Shown: positions 25,516-34,649 of the stretch, in pieces
Layout: each line of letters starts with the position of its first letter
Numbering within the stretch: position 1 is the first letter of the stretch
The notes under the pieces: generated by a model
The model's database searches: none
The model's input: the letters and a program-made list of their open reading frames with translations, nothing else
What the model was told of the DNA's origin: nothing
Translations under genes and position numbers: made by a program
DNA from: Salinibacterium amurskyense
GTDB lineage: Bacteria; Actinomycetota; Actinomycetes; Actinomycetales; Microbacteriaceae
Direction: 5' to 3'
Assembly: GCF_002797685.1 (NCBI RefSeq)
Contig: NZ_PGFH01000001.1
Location: forward strand, 1,116,001-1,180,000
Length of the DNA stretch: 64,000 nucleotides

Positions 25516-25923
25516 ATGAGTGACATTTCGGCGGCACCCCAGCCGCCCCGCCGCACCCCCGTGTGGAACCTCGTGAAGTTTCTGGTCGTCCCGTTGATCG
25601 TCATCGCGGGCATCGGTTTCGCGACGCTCGGTAACCAGGATGACCGGGCCACGATTCTCGACAAGGGCGTCGTTGCCGAAGCGGTGCCCACGGGCAATAC
25701 GGTGGCGGAATCGCACCGCGATGGCCGCCACACCGTTCAAGTCGTGCGGCTCGAATTCAGCTTCGATGTTGACGGCGAAACGTACACGGCGTTGGGCGAC
25801 CACACCTTCGACGAGGAGTCCTTTGACAAAGCCGCGGCCCTCGCGGCGAATGCCGCGGCCGAAGTGCACTATCTCGACGACGATCCTGCAGCGGCAGTCG
25901 TGCTCGACAACGACTATCGCTAG
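25516..25923 (+). CDS. Small membrane protein with extracytoplasmic DUF3592-like domain
   Basis: This 135-residue protein has one transmembrane segment at about residues 15-35 and an outer domain with alternating beta strands (VVAEAVPTGNTVAES, VQVVRLEFSFDVDGETYTA), ending VHYLDDDPAAAVV. This pattern resembles DUF3592 membrane proteins, in which a short beta domain follows the helix. The ATG at 25516 is chosen; a GTG 9 nt upstream is possible. It precedes leuC by 99 bp with no evident functional link. Function unknown. Confidence 0.7.
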   Translation: MSDISAAPQPPRRTPVWNLVKFLVVPLIVIAGIGFATLGNQDDRATILDKGVVAEAVPTGNTVAESHRDGRHTVQVVRLEFSFDVDGETYTALGDHTFDEESFDKAAALAANAAAEVHYLDDDPAAAVVLDNDYR

Positions 25924-26022
25924 CCGACTTCGAAGTCGCAAAAGCGCCTTGCGCGCGGCGTAGACTAGAGAGATTGAGCCGCGCTCTTTGCGGTGCGATC
26001 GTTGATTCGAAAGAGGTGCGCT

Positions 26023-27483
26023 ATGGGCAAGACCCTGGCAGAGAAAGTGTGGGATGACCATCTGGTCGTCAAGGGTGCCGATGGCACGCCCGACCTTATC
26101 TACATTGACCTTCACCTTGTGCACGAAGTCACGAGCCCTCAAGCCTTCGACGGACTGCGGATGGCCGGCCGCCCGGTTCGCCGCCCCGATCTGACGATCG
26201 CGACCGAAGACCACAACACCCCCACTCTCGCCATCCACAAGCCAATTGCCGACCTCACGAGCCGTACCCAAATTCAGACGCTGCGCAACAATGCAGAAGA
26301 ATTCGGCGTTCGCCTGCACTCGCTCGGCGACATCGAGCAGGGCATCGTTCACGTAGTCGGGCCGCAGCTCGGGCTGACCATGCCCGGCATCACCGTGGTC
26401 TGTGGCGACTCACACACCAGCACCCACGGCGCTTTCGGCGCTATGGCCTTCGGAATCGGCACGAGTGAAGTCGAGCACGTTCTCGCCACTCAAACTCTGC
26501 CGCTCAAGGCCTTCAAGACGATGGCGATCACCGTCGAGGGCGAACTGCGCCCCGGCGTCACCGCGAAAGACATCATCCTTGCGGTCATCGCGCAGATCGG
26601 AACCGGCGGAGGCCAAGGGTACGTTCTCGAATTCCGCGGCAGCGCCATCCGCTCCCTCTCTATGGAGGGTCGCATGACGATCTGCAACATGTCGATCGAA
26701 GCAGGCGCCCGCGCCGGCATGATCGCGCCCGACCAGGTCACCTACGACTACCTCAAAGGCCGCCCGCACGCCCCCGAGGGTGCTGACTGGGATGCCGCCG
26801 TCGAGTACTGGAACACCCTCGCGACCGACGATGACGCCGTCTTCGATGCCGAAGTCTTCCTCGACGCCAACACTCTCGAGCCTTTCGTGACCTGGGGTAC
26901 CAACCCCGGCCAGGGCGTTTCGCTCAACGACAACGTTCCCGTTCCCGCCGAGATTGCTGATCCCACCGAGCGCGCCTCCGCGGAGCGAGCGCTGGAGTAC
27001 ATGGCACTCGATGCCGGAATGCCAATGAAGGACATCCAAGTGGATGCCGTCTTCATGGGATCGTGCACCAACAGCCGTATCGAAGACCTGCGGGCCTTCA
27101 CCTCCATCATCCAGGGCCGTAAGAAGGCCGAGAACGTGCGCGTCATGGTCGTTCCCGGCTCCGCTCGCGTTCGCCTTGAGGCTGAAGCCGAAGGCCTCGA
27201 CAAAATCGTCGAAGAGTTCGGTGCCGAATGGCGATTCGCGGGTTGCTCGATGTGCCTCGGCATGAACCCCGACCAACTGGCTCCGGGGGAGCGTTGCGCC
27301 TCCACCAGTAACCGCAACTTCGAAGGTCGCCAAGGCAAGGGAGGGCGCACCCATCTGGTGTCGCCGCTCGTTGCCGCAGCCACCGCCATCCGCGGAACGC
27401 TCTCAAGCCCGTGGGATCTCGAAAACAGCCCACTGCCCGAGCAGATGGCGCTCGCCGCTACGACCGCTGAGGAGTCACGCTAA
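26023..27483 (+). CDS. leuC: 3-isopropylmalate dehydratase large subunit
   Basis: This 486-residue aconitase-fold subunit isomerises 2- and 3-isopropylmalate in leucine biosynthesis. The [4Fe-4S] ligands are Cys348 (MGSCTNSR), Cys408 and Cys411 (GCSMC). [13 protein letters not shown] lies near residue 130. Shine-Dalgarno AGAGG is 6 nt before ATG 26023. A -10-like TAGACT at 25961-25966 suggests a leader of about 50 nt; it contains no leucine-rich leader peptide. The stop overlaps the leuD start by one base (TAATG). Confidence 0.97.
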   Translation: MGKTLAEKVWDDHLVVKGADGTPDLIYIDLHLVHEVTSPQAFDGLRMAGRPVRRPDLTIATEDHNTPTLAIHKPIADLTSRTQIQTLRNNAEEFGVRLHSLGDIEQGIVHVVGPQLGLTMPGITVVCGDSHTSTHGAFGAMAFGIGTSEVEHVLATQTLPLKAFKTMAITVEGELRPGVTAKDIILAVIAQIGTGGGQGYVLEFRGSAIRSLSMEGRMTICNMSIEAGARAGMIAPDQVTYDYLKGRPHAPEGADWDAAVEYWNTLATDDDAVFDAEVFLDANTLEPFVTWGTNPGQGVSLNDNVPVPAEIADPTERASAERALEYMALDAGMPMKDIQVDAVFMGSCTNSRIEDLRAFTSIIQGRKKAENVRVMVVPGSARVRLEAEAEGLDKIVEEFGAEWRFAGCSMCLGMNPDQLAPGERCASTSNRNFEGRQGKGGRTHLVSPLVAAATAIRGTLSSPWDLENSPLPEQMALAATTAEESR

Positions 27484-28079
27484 TGGACAAGATCACGACC
27501 ATCAGCGGAATCGCTGTTCCGCTCAAGCGCAGCAACGTCGACACCGACCAGATCATCCCCGCCGAGTTTCTCAAGCGAGTCACGAAGACCGGATTCGACG
27601 ACGCGCTCTTCTTCGGTTGGCGTCAAGACCCCGACTTCATTCTGAACCGCGAGCCCTACAGCCACGGCAAGATCCTGATCGCCGGCTCTGACTTCGGCAC
27701 GGGCTCCAGCCGTGAGCACGCCGTCTGGGCGCTTCGCGACTTTGGCTTCCAAGCCGTGCTGAGTTCACGCTTCGGCGACATCTTCCGCGGCAACTCGGGA
27801 AAGCAAGGGCTGTTGGCCGCGCAGCTTTCTGAGGCAGACATCGAGTCGCTCTGGGCCCTCGTCGAGGCTGACCCTGAACTTGAAGTGAGCGTTGACCTTG
27901 AATCCCGCACCGTAACAGCGGGGTCCGCACAGTTCACATTCGAGATTGATGATTACACTAGGTGGCGTTTGCTCGAAGGCCTCGATGACATCGGCCTCAC
28001 CCTGAGAAACGAAACAGACATCACGGAGTTTGAAAGCCGCCGCGAATCATGGCGACCCAAGACTTTGCCAGCGAAGTAG
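27483..28079 (+). CDS. leuD: 3-isopropylmalate dehydratase small subunit
   Basis: This 198-residue partner of LeuC has the swivelling-domain motif [17 protein letters not shown] at about residues 64-80, which contacts substrate at the interface. Length matches the family. It starts in the TAATG overlap with the leuC stop and ends 8 bp before murA, so it shares transcription with the cell-wall gene. Confidence 0.97.
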   Translation: MDKITTISGIAVPLKRSNVDTDQIIPAEFLKRVTKTGFDDALFFGWRQDPDFILNREPYSHGKILIAGSDFGTGSSREHAVWALRDFGFQAVLSSRFGDIFRGNSGKQGLLAAQLSEADIESLWALVEADPELEVSVDLESRTVTAGSAQFTFEIDDYTRWRLLEGLDDIGLTLRNETDITEFESRRESWRPKTLPAK

Positions 28080-28087
28080 AGGTAACG

Positions 28088-29455
28088 ATGAATCCATTGG
28101 CTCAAGACGCAACAGCGGCGGCCAAGCGATCCGGTCTGCATTCCAACCAAATCGTCATTAATGGTGGAAAGCCTCTTCGTGGACGCATCAACGTTCGCGG
28201 TGCAAAGAACCTTGCTACTAAAGCAATGGTGGCGGCGCTTCTCGCTGACACCCCCAGCGTTCTGCGGGATGTTCCGGCCATTAGCGACGTCGGCGTCGTT
28301 ACCGGGATGCTTGAGGCCTACGGCGTTACGGTCACCGAGACCGGTGACGGCGAACTCACCCTCGACCCCAAGAACGTACTCAAGGCGCACTTCGCCAAGA
28401 TTGATGCCCTTGCCGGCTCGAGCCGCATCCCGATCCTTTTCTGCGGACCGCTGTTGCACCGCCTCGGCGAAGCGCTGATCCCCGACCTCGGTGGTTGCCG
28501 CATCGGCGACCGCCCCATCGACTTCCACTTGGATGCTTTGCGTGCCTTCGGCGCTGTCGTCGACAAGAGCTATGAGGGCATTCGCCTCACTGCCCCCGAT
28601 GGCCTCCATGGTGCGAACATCGACCTGCCCTACCCGAGCGTGGGCGCGACTGAGCAAGTGCTGCTCACGGCAGTTCTCGCCCAGGGCGTTACTGAGCTCA
28701 AGGGCGCGGCAATCGAGCCCGAGATCATGGATCTCATCGCGATCTTGCAAAAAATGGGTGCGATCATCAACGTCGAGCCCAACCGTGTCATCTTCATCGA
28801 GGGCGTCGAGAAGCTCAGCGGTTACAACCACCGCGCACTCTTCGACCGCAACGAGGCCGCGAGCTGGGCATCCGCTGCTCTGGCCACCGGCGGAGACATC
28901 TTCGTTGAGGGCGCCATGCAGCAAGAGCTCATGACCTTCTTGAACATCTTCCGCAAGGTGGGTGGCGCGTTCGATATCGCTGAAGACGGCATCCGCTTCT
29001 GGCACCCCGGTGGAGCGCTCAAGCCCGTCGTTATTGAGACCGACGTACATCCCGGCTTCATGACGGACTGGCAGCAGCCGCTTATCGTTGCGCTCACTCA
29101 GGCTGAAGGGCGTTCCGTCGTACACGAGACGGTGTACGAGAACCGTTTGGGCTTCACGTCGGCGCTCGTCGAGATGGGCGCGAATATCGAGGTTTTCGAA
29201 GAGGGAATCGAGTCGGTTAGCCGCCGCGTTCCTCGCCGTCCCCTTGAGCAGGCAGCTGTCATCATCGGCCCGACAGCACTGCACGGTGCGGATGTTGAGA
29301 TCCCCGACCTGCGAGGTGGTTTCAGCCATCTCATTGCAGCGTTGACCGCTGATGGTCAGTCGACAGTCAGCAACATCGGGATCATTGCGCGCGGCTACGA
29401 ACACTTCATAGACAAGCTCGAATCGCTGGGCGCTGACTTCGTCTACGAGGGATAG
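28088..29455 (+). CDS. murA: UDP-N-acetylglucosamine 1-carboxyvinyltransferase
   Basis: This 455-residue cytosolic enzyme transfers enolpyruvate from PEP to UDP-GlcNAc, the first committed step of peptidoglycan synthesis. GGCRIGDRPIDFH places the catalytic Cys at residue 137, the residue attacked by fosfomycin, and RGAKN gives the PEP-binding Lys40. ATG 28088 follows GAGGT by 4 nt; an in-frame ATG at 28049 would overlap leuD and adds no conserved sequence. The run leuCD-murA-plsC-gpsA-ddl is closely spaced. Confidence 0.96.
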   Translation: MNPLAQDATAAAKRSGLHSNQIVINGGKPLRGRINVRGAKNLATKAMVAALLADTPSVLRDVPAISDVGVVTGMLEAYGVTVTETGDGELTLDPKNVLKAHFAKIDALAGSSRIPILFCGPLLHRLGEALIPDLGGCRIGDRPIDFHLDALRAFGAVVDKSYEGIRLTAPDGLHGANIDLPYPSVGATEQVLLTAVLAQGVTELKGAAIEPEIMDLIAILQKMGAIINVEPNRVIFIEGVEKLSGYNHRALFDRNEAASWASAALATGGDIFVEGAMQQELMTFLNIFRKVGGAFDIAEDGIRFWHPGGALKPVVIETDVHPGFMTDWQQPLIVALTQAEGRSVVHETVYENRLGFTSALVEMGANIEVFEEGIESVSRRVPRRPLEQAAVIIGPTALHGADVEIPDLRGGFSHLIAALTADGQSTVSNIGIIARGYEHFIDKLESLGADFVYEG

Positions 29456-29461
29456 CCGCCG

Positions 29462-30232
29462 GTGACATCCAGCTCACCGCAGCCGAAGCGTGTGAAGTCG
29501 GAGAAAACGGCAGCCTTCCGGGTGCTCGCTTTTCTCTTGCTCCCCACGATGACCGCGTTAGCGAAGTTCACACTGCACGACGCTCACCACGTTCCGGCTG
29601 AGGGCGCCTTCGTCATGTCGCCCAATCACTACAGCAACATCGATCCCGTCGTTATCGGGGTCGGTATGTGGAAGATCGGGCGCATGCCGCGCTACATGGC
29701 CAAAGCGTCGCTGTTCAAGGTTCCCGTTGTGGGGTGGCTGCTCAAGAAGTCTGGTCAGGTGCCGGTCGAGCGTGTACCGCGCGGGCGCCAGAGCGGCGAT
29801 CCGATGAAGGCCGCTCGTCAGATTGCCGACCAAGGCCTTGCCGTAGTGATTTATCCGGAAGGTTCGCTGACCCGCGAACCCGACATGTGGCCGATGCGAG
29901 GCAAGTACGGTGCCGTGCGCACCGCACTTGAAGCGGGCATCCCGCTCATCCCCACCGCCAGCTGGGGCGCGCAAGAAATCCTGCCGCGGTACTCAAAACG
30001 TATTAGTGTTTTTCCCCGTAAGACAATTCACATTCGTTTTGGTGAACCCATCGATCTCTCGGAGTACGAGGGCAAGCATGTGGATTCGCGTGTGCTCGCT
30101 GAGGCAACGGAGAAACTCATGACTGCCATCACGTCGCTGCTCGAAGAATTGCGACAAGAGAGCGCCCCCGCCGTGCGCTACAACCCCGCCGAGCATGGTC
30201 AAAGCGAGACCGGCCGATTCGAGAGTAAGTAA
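29462..30232 (+). CDS. plsC: 1-acyl-sn-glycerol-3-phosphate acyltransferase (PlsC family)
   Basis: This 256-residue membrane-associated acyltransferase acylates lysophosphatidate in phospholipid synthesis. It has the HxxxxD motif NHYSNID near residue 56 and the substrate motif YPEGSLTRE near residue 136, with a hydrophobic N-terminal segment. The GTG start is 6 bp after murA and its stop is 1 bp before gpsA. The C-terminal 30 residues are polar and Ala/Pro/Ser-rich. Confidence 0.92.
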   Translation: MTSSSPQPKRVKSEKTAAFRVLAFLLLPTMTALAKFTLHDAHHVPAEGAFVMSPNHYSNIDPVVIGVGMWKIGRMPRYMAKASLFKVPVVGWLLKKSGQVPVERVPRGRQSGDPMKAARQIADQGLAVVIYPEGSLTREPDMWPMRGKYGAVRTALEAGIPLIPTASWGAQEILPRYSKRISVFPRKTIHIRFGEPIDLSEYEGKHVDSRVLAEATEKLMTAITSLLEELRQESAPAVRYNPAEHGQSETGRFESK

Positions 30233-30233
30233 C

Positions 30234-31265
30234 GTGATCAACGACAACGCCGAAACGCCCGAAACTCCCCGCCGCGTCGCCGTTCTCGGCGCCGGCTCCT
30301 GGGGAACAACGTTCTCCAAGATTCTCGCTGACGGCGGCAACGACGTAGCGCTGTGGGCACGTCGCCCCGAGTTGGCTCGCGAAATTTCGCAGTCCAAACG
30401 CAACAGCGACTACCTCCCCGGCATCAACCTGCCACGCTCGCTCTGGGCCAGTGACAAGCTGCATGAAGTTTTGGATGGTGCCGAGCAGGTTTACCTCTCT
30501 GTGCCGGCTCAGTCGCTCCGCGAGAACCTGCGCATCGTTCGCGAGCTCATTCCAGAAGACGCGATTATCGTCTCGCTCATGAAGGGTGTCGAAAAGGGCA
30601 CCGGAGCGCGAATGAGTGAAGTGATTCTGCAGGAGTTGGGTGTTGATCCCAACCGGGTTGCCGTGGCATCCGGCCCCAACTTGGCTCTCGAGATTGCCAA
30701 GGAGCAGCCGACCGCTGCGGTCATGAGCAGCGCGAGCCTCGAAACGGCAACCGCCGTTGCCGTAACCGCACGCAACCGTTACTTCCGTTCCTTCGTGAAC
30801 ACCGATGTCATCGGTACCGAGTTTGGCGGGGTGCTCAAGAACCTCATCGCTGTTGCCATCGGAATTGTGGATGGCGTGGGTTACGGCGAGAACACCAAGG
30901 CCTCGATCATTACGCGCGGTCTCGCCGAAATGACCGACTTCTCGGTCGCTTTTGGCGCCCGTGCCGAGACTCTGGCTGGCTTGGCCGGACTCGGCGACCT
31001 CATTGCGACGTGCGAGTCATCGCTCTCGCGTAACAACACCGCCGGCCGCCTGCTGGGTCAGGGCTACAGCTTCTCTGAAGTCATCAAGCAGATGAACCAG
31101 ACAGCGGAAGGCCTCTCGTCGGTAGCGCCGATTCTCGAACTCGCGCTCTCGAAGGGCGTAGACATGCCGATCGCTAGCCAGGTGGCCGAAGTCTTGGCAG
31201 GCACGCTCGCCCCGCGGGATATCGCGCCACACCTCACCACTGACGACCTTCCTCAAGGGGAGTAA
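30234..31265 (+). CDS. gpsA: NAD(P)-dependent glycerol-3-phosphate dehydrogenase
   Basis: This 343-residue enzyme reduces dihydroxyacetone phosphate to sn-glycerol 3-phosphate for phospholipids. It has the Rossmann motif VLGAGSWGTTF near residue 18 and GGVLKNLIAVAIGI near residue 200 with the catalytic Lys. The GTG at 30234, one base after the plsC stop and 8 nt after GAGAG, is chosen; an in-frame ATG at 30195 lies inside plsC. It sits between plsC and ddl. Confidence 0.95.
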   Translation: MINDNAETPETPRRVAVLGAGSWGTTFSKILADGGNDVALWARRPELAREISQSKRNSDYLPGINLPRSLWASDKLHEVLDGAEQVYLSVPAQSLRENLRIVRELIPEDAIIVSLMKGVEKGTGARMSEVILQELGVDPNRVAVASGPNLALEIAKEQPTAAVMSSASLETATAVAVTARNRYFRSFVNTDVIGTEFGGVLKNLIAVAIGIVDGVGYGENTKASIITRGLAEMTDFSVAFGARAETLAGLAGLGDLIATCESSLSRNNTAGRLLGQGYSFSEVIKQMNQTAEGLSSVAPILELALSKGVDMPIASQVAEVLAGTLAPRDIAPHLTTDDLPQGE

Positions 31266-31268
31266 ACG

Positions 31269-32387
31269 ATGACGAGTCAGCCCACACCAACCGCGAGTGG
31301 TCCTGTGGCGGTAGTGCTGCTTTTCGGCGGTCGTTCTTCGGAACACAGCATCAGCTGCGCGACCGCCGGGGGAGTGCTCTCCGCGATTGATCGTGACAAG
31401 TACACCGTCATCCCCGTCGGCATCACTCGGGACGGCGCATTTACGCTGCAGCCCGATCACGCCGAGACTTTCATGCTCAACCCCGAGGCGATGCCCGAGG
31501 TCGTCGACAACGGCACACGCGTACGCTGGCCTGACTCGGCTGCCTCCCGCGAAATGACCGTGGTGGAGGCCGACGGCAGCGTTCGCAGCCTCGGTGACGT
31601 CGACATCGTGTTCCCCATCTTGCACGGCCCCTTCGGCGAAGACGGCACCGTTCAGGGCCTCATCGAGCTTTCGGGATTGCCCTACGTCGGCAACGGCGTA
31701 CTCGCCTCTGCCATGGGCATGAACAAGCACTTCACGAAGCTCGCGCTCGAGGCCGCCGGTGTTGCCGTTGCACCGTGGGTGACCGTGTCGGCGCTCGACT
31801 GGCAGCGAACTCCGGATGTCTGGCGCAAGCGCGCATCCAGCCTCGGGTTCCCTGTCTTCGTGAAGCCCGCGCGCGCAGGATCCTCAGTGGGCGTGACTAA
31901 GGTTTCCAGCCCCGAAGAACTCGATGCTGCCTTCGCTACCGCCTTTGCGGAAGACTCCACCGCTCTCGTCGAACAGGCGATGACCGGTCGCGAGATCGAG
32001 TGCGGAGTGCTTTCGGGCCGCGATGGTGGCGAGACGCGGGTGAGCCTCGCGGGTGAGATTGTGGTCACCGGCCGCGACTTCTATGACTTTGAAGCGAAGT
32101 ATCTCGATGTGGCCGCCGCAGAACTTATCTGCCCCGCGCCGTTGCGCGATGGCGAACTCTGGCAGATGCAGCGCACCGCTGCCCGCGCTTTCGAATCGAT
32201 CGGCGGGGCAGGGCTTGCCCGCGTTGATTTCTTCTTCGACGGCACTGAGTTCGTGGTGAACGAGATCAACACCCTGCCAGGCTTCACGCCGATTTCGATG
32301 TTCCCCAAGTGTTGGGCAGCGAGCGGAATGAGTTACCCCGAGCTAATCAACGAACTCATAGAACTTGGGCTCGAAACCGTTCGCTAA
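31269..32387 (+). CDS. ddl: D-alanine--D-alanine ligase
   Basis: This 372-residue ATP-grasp enzyme makes the D-Ala-D-Ala dipeptide for peptidoglycan. It has FGGRSSEHSISC near residue 18, HGPFGEDGTVQG near residue 119, KPARAGSSVGV near residue 199 and the metal-binding NEINTLPGFT near residue 335. It starts 3 bp after gpsA. The stop lies within a CGCTAAC/GTTAGCG hairpin (32382-32399), a weak terminator candidate before the convergent DUF3515 gene. Confidence 0.96.
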   Translation: MTSQPTPTASGPVAVVLLFGGRSSEHSISCATAGGVLSAIDRDKYTVIPVGITRDGAFTLQPDHAETFMLNPEAMPEVVDNGTRVRWPDSAASREMTVVEADGSVRSLGDVDIVFPILHGPFGEDGTVQGLIELSGLPYVGNGVLASAMGMNKHFTKLALEAAGVAVAPWVTVSALDWQRTPDVWRKRASSLGFPVFVKPARAGSSVGVTKVSSPEELDAAFATAFAEDSTALVEQAMTGREIECGVLSGRDGGETRVSLAGEIVVTGRDFYDFEAKYLDVAAAELICPAPLRDGELWQMQRTAARAFESIGGAGLARVDFFFDGTEFVVNEINTLPGFTPISMFPKCWAASGMSYPELINELIELGLETVR

Positions 32388-32399
32388 CTCGCGTTAGCG
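32382..32399. terminator. short hairpin at the ddl stop codon
   Basis: CGCTAAC (32382-32388) pairs with GTTAGCG (32393-32399) around a TCGC loop. No T-tract follows, so terminator function is uncertain. It lies between the convergent ddl and DUF3515 genes. Confidence 0.4.
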
Positions 32400-32455
32400 G
32401 AGACGTTCGACCTCTGCAGGCTGTGCGCCACGTCGCGGCTGTCGTGTCTAACGAG

Positions 32456-32992
32456 CTATTCGGGCGACTCTGTCTCGCTCGGCGCAGGAGTGTCTGAGAG
32501 GGCGACGCAGAACCGGTCGGCGGGAATCTGGCTTACCGCTCCCGCGACATCACTGAGCGCCTCGAAACCAGAGACCTCGTCGCCGTCAATATCGGGGTCG
32601 CCGTCGCTGTCGACGATCACTTGAACCGCGGGATCGCGACCGTACGACGTGAAGACATAGTTGGGGGCGTCGCTATCGTCGCGCAGCCAATCAATGCCAT
32701 CTTCGGGGGCGGTGACGCACGCGAGCTCGGCTGTAGGGTCGGGCACCGCAACGCCGCAGCGCAGCAGGATGGTGGCCGGCTCGCCCCACGCGCCGGTGCC
32801 CTGAGCGTTGGTCTCGCGCTTGTCGAGCCCCGCGACAGTATCGGGCAACCGCACAATGACGTCGGCGCACGACGGGTTACCCGCGTCATCGCCGGGCTCG
32901 AGCGGCACGATCGCCGCGCATCCGCCCATCGTCGCCAGCAAAGGAACCATCGCGAGCAGGGCGATCAGGGGAGTGCGGGTCGTCGTTCTCAT
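32456..32992 (-). CDS. DUF3515 family secreted protein
   Basis: This 178-residue protein has an N-terminal signal/anchor segment with GGCA near residue 25 (possible lipobox), followed by CADVIVRLPDTVAGL and LRCGV-x-DP, the conserved parts of actinobacterial DUF3515. Six Cys residues lie outside the cytoplasm and probably form disulfides. The family is commonly found between ddl and thiL in Actinobacteria; function unknown. TAGCCT (minus strand 33005-33000) lies 7 nt before the ATG, so the start may be leaderless. It is divergent from thiL by 23 bp. Confidence 0.82.
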   Translation of the reverse strand: MRTTTRTPLIALLAMVPLLATMGGCAAIVPLEPGDDAGNPSCADVIVRLPDTVAGLDKRETNAQGTGAWGEPATILLRCGVAVPDPTAELACVTAPEDGIDWLRDDSDAPNYVFTSYGRDPAVQVIVDSDGDPDIDGDEVSGFEALSDVAGAVSQIPADRFCVALSDTPAPSETESPE

Positions 32993-32999
32993 CGCCTTC

Positions 33000-33009
33000 A
33001 GGCTACCGT
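33000..33009. promoter_or_regulatory. overlapping divergent -10 elements of DUF3515 and thiL
   Basis: TACCGT (33004-33009, + strand) lies 6 nt before thiL ATG 33016. TAGCCT (33005-33000, - strand) lies 7 nt before the DUF3515 ATG 32992. They share the self-complementary TA at 33004-33005, so one A-T step would serve both -10 elements and two leaderless transcripts would start about 24 bp apart. Confidence 0.55.
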
Positions 33010-33015
33010 GAGTTC

Positions 33016-34008
33016 ATGACGATTGACCGCGAGAGCGAGACCCCTGACACTCTCGGTGGCGTTGGCGAACTTGCTGCCCTGAAGCGCATTTTTCCCCGCC
33101 TGCCTTCTGCCGCAGCCGAGCTCATTGGCCCCGGCGACGATTCTGCCGTGTTGGCGACGCCTGACAAGCGCGTCGTGATTACCACGGACATGATGATCCA
33201 CGGCCCCGATTTTCGGATGGCATGGTCGAGCCCGTATGACCTCGGCTGGAAAGCCGCGGCCACGAACCTGTCGGATGTCGCCGCAATGGGTGCCGTGCCC
33301 ACCGGCCTCGTCGTTGCTATCGCTGCCCCGAACGACACTCCCGTCTCGTCGCTTGAAGCGATTGCCGACGGACTGCGTGAAGGCTGCGAGTCGCTCGCGC
33401 CCGGCAGTGGTGTGATCGGTGGCGACCTTTCGGTGTCGACCGTTCTCACAATTGTCATCACCGCTTTTGGAGATCTCGAAGGCCGCGCTCCCGTCTTGCG
33501 GTCAGGGGCCCGCGTCGGCGATGTGATTGCGGTTTCCGGCACGTTGGGTCTCGCGGCTGAAGGTCTGCGATTGCTGTTCACCGAGGGTGTCGTTGACGGG
33601 GAACCGGATGCTGCGGCCGCCGCTACTCTCGCAACCCAGCATCCCGACGCCATCGCCGCCCAACTCCGGCCAGCGCCGCCCATCGCGGACGGCAAAGCCG
33701 CCGCGCTCGGGGGAGCCACTTCGATGCTCGACCTCAGTGATGGGCTCGCGATTGATGCGCGCCGCATTGCGACGGCTAGCGGAGTGGGTCTCGACCTGTC
33801 ATCCGAAGCGGTGGGTGGTCGAGTGCAACTCGATGGTGGCGAAGATCACTCGCTGTTGGCGACGTTCCCCGAGGGGGCAACGTTGCCGGCAGGTTTTCGG
33901 GCGATCGGCCGCGTGGTCGAGGGGGAAGGGCTTCTCGTCGATGGTGTTGCGTACACCGAGCGTGGTGGCTGGGACCCGTATGCCGGGTGGGATGGCGCGG
34001 CGGGGTAG
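33016..34008 (+). CDS. thiL: Thiamine-monophosphate kinase
   Basis: This 330-residue enzyme phosphorylates thiamine monophosphate to thiamine diphosphate. It has the N-terminal GDDSAVL near residue 41, TTDMMIHGPDF near residue 56, NLSDVAAMGA near residue 87 and GGDLSVS near residue 135, the nucleotide and metal sites of the ThiL/PurM fold. Length matches the family. The start is probably leaderless. It ends 12 bp before the convergent rsmD gene. The ThDP product is the cofactor of the enzyme at 54913. Confidence 0.95.
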   Translation: MTIDRESETPDTLGGVGELAALKRIFPRLPSAAAELIGPGDDSAVLATPDKRVVITTDMMIHGPDFRMAWSSPYDLGWKAAATNLSDVAAMGAVPTGLVVAIAAPNDTPVSSLEAIADGLREGCESLAPGSGVIGGDLSVSTVLTIVITAFGDLEGRAPVLRSGARVGDVIAVSGTLGLAAEGLRLLFTEGVVDGEPDAAAAATLATQHPDAIAAQLRPAPPIADGKAAALGGATSMLDLSDGLAIDARRIATASGVGLDLSSEAVGGRVQLDGGEDHSLLATFPEGATLPAGFRAIGRVVEGEGLLVDGVAYTERGGWDPYAGWDGAAG

Positions 34009-34020
34009 CGCTCGTTCGAA

Positions 34021-34593
34021 TTAGGCCTCGCTGGGCTGAACCCAGTACAGCGTGGTGTCGCCGTAGTCTTTGCGGCGGTCGAGTTCGAGACCGGCGGGCC
34101 ACTCTGGCTCGGGGTCGCGTGAACTGCGTTCCACGATCACGAGGGCGTCAGGGCTCAGTTGCGGTGCGAGCAATGCGAGAGCAACGTCGAGTTCGGCATT
34201 GCCGAGTTCGTACGGCGGGTCGATAAAGACGAGATCCCACTGATCGCCGGATGTTTCCAAAAAGGTGTGCACGGCGCGGGCGGCGGTAAGAATGATTGGC
34301 TTCGAACCGCGCGGAGCCTTCGCGGCGATGAGCGTGGCGTTCTTGCGGCACGTGTCGGCGGCGCGCGGATTCTTCTCCACCAGGGTTACGTGCGGTGCTC
34401 CGCGGGAGGCGGATTCGAGACCCAGGGCTCCCGAACCGGCATAGAGGTCGAGCACGCGGGCGCCGTCGATGGCGTCGCGAGCCTCAAGCGCGGAGAAGAT
34501 CGCTTCGCGCAGGCGGTCGCTCGTGGGGCGCGTGCCCGCGCTGGGAACGGCAATCGTCAGGGAGCCGGCGTATCCGGCGATTATGCGTGTCAT
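34021..34593 (-). CDS. rsmD: 16S rRNA (guanine966-N2)-methyltransferase
   Basis: This 190-residue SAM-dependent enzyme methylates G966 of 16S rRNA. It has the SAM motif VLDLYAGSGALGLES near residue 45 and the catalytic DPPYELG near residue 125. AAAGG lies 3 nt before the ATG, and TAGGCT (minus strand 34608-34603) lies 9 nt before it. The gene is divergent from recG, a common pairing in Actinobacteria. Confidence 0.95.
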   Translation of the reverse strand: MTRIIAGYAGSLTIAVPSAGTRPTSDRLREAIFSALEARDAIDGARVLDLYAGSGALGLESASRGAPHVTLVEKNPRAADTCRKNATLIAAKAPRGSKPIILTAARAVHTFLETSGDQWDLVFIDPPYELGNAELDVALALLAPQLSPDALVIVERSSRDPEPEWPAGLELDRRKDYGDTTLYWVQPSEA

Positions 34594-34649
34594 GGCCTTT
34601 CGAGCCTAGCCGTCTGAAGAACGCCAGTGGTCGCGGGTACTCTTCTAGA

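Noticed and set aside
25305-25733. N-terminal extension of the branched-chain amino acid dehydrogenase
   Set aside because: The conserved protein begins at ATG 25304 with a good Shine-Dalgarno, and the extension runs antisense through the next gene.
25961-26022. Leucine attenuator leader before leuC
   Set aside because: No short frame with consecutive Leu codons and no terminator hairpin in the leader.
34395-34649. Upstream extension of recG
   Set aside because: It runs antisense through rsmD and has no similarity to the RecG wedge domain, which begins after GTG 34650.
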